A program made the position numbers and the translations under genes. Positions 5,424-6,607 of a DNA stretch of 6,607 bases are shown here, piece after piece. Origin of the DNA: Chloroflexota bacterium. GTDB taxonomy: Bacteria > Chloroflexota > Limnocylindria > Limnocylindrales > CSP1-4. The notes beneath the pieces were generated by a model. That model did not search any database and had not been told where the DNA came from. It saw only the letters and a list, made by a program, of their open reading frames with translations. The stretch's first letter is position 1. Every line of letters starts with the position of its first letter. The stretch spans positions 1 to 6,607 of the forward strand of contig JAOUEG010000098.1 in the NCBI GenBank assembly GCA_029858845.1, in the 5' to 3' direction.

Positions 5424-5520
5424 GTTCCTGGTGTTGCCTCCACTCCCGACGACGACAGGCGTCCGCCTGCCGCTCGCCAGCCCCGAGTCTAGCGCCCGTG
5501 CGATCCGCCCGGCGTGTGCG
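5424..5520 (-). other. short spacer upstream of the lipoprotein gene
   Basis: The 97-base gap contains a small inverted repeat CAGGCG (5456-5461) / CGCCTG (5464-5469) and, on the minus strand, a TAGACT hexamer (5491-5486) that could be a -10 box but has no -35 at a proper distance. The lipoprotein gene may be transcribed from here or read through from the upstream gene. Confidence 0.3.
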
Positions 5521-6607
5521 TCAGTCCGGGAGGTCGCGCAGCCTGCGCCCGGCCGGGTCATACGGGATCTCCGGCAGGATCCGGGCAGGACGCGGCGCTC
5601 CGACGACGTCGACGGTCAGCGCTCGGTCTGGGGCACCGTCGACGTCGACGTAGGCGAGCGCGAGGCTTCGGCCCACATGGTGACCGTACGCTCCGGATGT
5701 GACCGTGCCCACGAGGCGCCCGTCCGACCAGACCCCGTCGTCCTTCGCGGCATCGGCATCGGCGGCGTCCACGTCGAGCAGGACCAGTCGCCGGGTAGCG
5801 CCCTCTTCGCGCTCACGGAGGGCGGCGTCGCGCCCGACGAAATCGCCCTTCTCGAAGTCGACGAATCGGTCCAGGCCGGACATCCCCGGCGTGATGTCCT
5901 GACGGTACTCGGCCGACCAGATGCCGTAGCCCTTCTCGAGTCGCAGGCTATCGACAGCCCGGTCGCCGACCAGTCGCAGGTCGTGCGGTCCGCCGGCGAC
6001 GCTGAGCAGGTCGTACAGGCGCCGGTGGTGGTCGGTCGGGACGACGATCTCGTAGCCGAGCTCACCGGTCAGGGAGATCCGCCCCACGCTCGCCCGGATC
6101 CCATCGATCCCCATCGATCGGACGGTCAGGAACGGAAAGGCGGTCCCGGACACGTCGTCGTCGGTCAGCGCCCTGAGGATGGCACGCGATGCCGGCCCGG
6201 AGATCGAGAAGCCCATCAGGTCGTCGGTCCGGTTCCGCAGGTTGACCCCTGAGGCCGGCAGCCGATCGCGGAACCAGCGCAGGTGCCAGTCCTGGAGGTA
6301 GTACGAGCCCGTCAGCCAGAACCGATCCTCATCGAGGCGGGTCACCGTGAGGTCCCCCATCAGGCGCCCCGCGAACCCGAGCATCGGCGCGAGTCGGATC
6401 CGGCCGACGCTGGGCAGCCGTCCCGCAAGGATCCCGTCCAGCCACGTCCGAGCCCCCGGTCCTGACACTTCGTAGCGCGCGTACTGGGCGATCTCGTAGG
6501 CACCTGCTGCCGTTCGGACCGCCGCGACTTCGTTCGCCACGATCCGCTCGGCGTTGGACCGCCCCAGGGTCTCGGTCTCGGTGAAATCCCGGCTCGGCGC
6601 GAAGTAG
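5521..6607 (-). CDS. aminomethyltransferase (GcvT-fold) domain of a dimethylglycine/sarcosine dehydrogenase-like protein, 5' end missing
   Basis: Partial: 361 residues are visible and the frame stays open to the right edge, so GTG 6540 is probably not the start. The fragment begins YFAPSRDFTETETLGRSNAE, the linker that in dimethylglycine and sarcosine dehydrogenases joins the FAD domain to the folate domain, so an N-terminal FAD oxidoreductase part is expected outside. Features in order: YEVSGPGARTWLDGIL (about 45-60), GRLMGDLTVTRL (80-91) with Asp85 at the position of the catalytic folate-site Asp, TGELGYE (180-186), LRLEKGYGIW (221-230), FVGR (256-259) leading into the C-terminal barrel, and SGAYGH (304-309). 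Such enzymes demethylate N-methylglycines and pass the one-carbon unit to tetrahydrofolate in the cytoplasm, feeding choline/betaine breakdown. The exact substrate is uncertain; a stand-alone GcvT paralogue is a less likely alternative. Confidence 0.88.
   Translation of the reverse strand, partial: YFAPSRDFTETETLGRSNAERIVANEVAAVRTAAGAYEIAQYARYEVSGPGARTWLDGILAGRLPSVGRIRLAPMLGFAGRLMGDLTVTRLDEDRFWLTGSYYLQDWHLRWFRDRLPASGVNLRNRTDDLMGFSISGPASRAILRALTDDDVSGTAFPFLTVRSMGIDGIRASVGRISLTGELGYEIVVPTDHHRRLYDLLSVAGGPHDLRLVGDRAVDSLRLEKGYGIWSAEYRQDITPGMSGLDRFVDFEKGDFVGRDAALREREEGATRRLVLLDVDAADADAAKDDGVWSDGRLVGTVTSGAYGHHVGRSLALAYVDVDGAPDRALTVDVVGAPRPARILPEIPYDPAGRRLRDLPD

Noticed and set aside
5424..5561. Longer N-terminus for the lipoprotein from ATG 5561
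   Set aside because: It would overlap the upstream gene by about 40 bases and place 46 polar residues before a canonical lipoprotein signal peptide.
5323..6252. Plus-strand open frame (309 residues) opposite the folate-domain gene
   Set aside because: The opposite strand has an uninterrupted, motif-bearing aminomethyltransferase domain; this frame is compositional shadow.

Overview
The window is a high-GC (roughly two-thirds G+C by eye) bacterial chromosome segment with GTG starts, tightly overlapping genes and GC-rich secondary structure. Codon use and the style of the MarR and lipoprotein genes would fit a Chloroflexota bacterium of the Limnocylindria type or an actinobacterium. That placement is a weak inference, because no rRNA or marker gene is present. 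I see no tRNA, CRISPR array, IS element or phage gene.

Layout, left to right. Positions 1-128 hold a strong GC hairpin (75-105) and no convincing gene. From 4003 down to 129 the minus strand carries what looks like one exporter operon: a 69-residue small protein (4003-3794), an ABC ATPase (3646-2726), two ABC-2 type permeases (2729-1611 and 1614-550) and, after a 139-base gap, a 93-residue three-helix membrane protein (410-129). ATPase/permease and permease/permease junctions are both 4-base ATGA overlaps, so the three transporter subunits are probably translationally coupled. A 57-base nested palindrome (3667-3723) sits just upstream of the ATPase ribosome binding site.

Positions 4004-4143 form an A+T-rich control region between the operon and a divergent MarR-family regulator (4144-4734, plus strand). 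It contains two back-to-back sigma-70-like promoters. Both -35 hexamers read TTGACA and lie inside two near-identical TTGACATCRA cores whose centres are 30 bp apart. The simplest model is that the MarR protein binds these cores, represses its own gene and the exporter operon together, and releases when it binds a ligand that the ABC transporter exports. The MarR transcript may be leaderless.

Right of the MarR gene, and convergent with it (2 bases between stop codons), is a secreted lipoprotein of unknown function (5423-4737). Next comes the 3' part of a gene for a folate-binding aminomethyltransferase (GcvT-fold) domain like the C-terminal half of dimethylglycine/sarcosine dehydrogenases (5521 to the right edge, minus strand, 5' end outside the window). 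These two have no evident link to the exporter.

I found no clearly new multi-gene system. The points most worth a second look are the symmetric MarR control region, the nested palindrome before the ATPase, the small protein at the head of the operon and the small membrane protein at its end.
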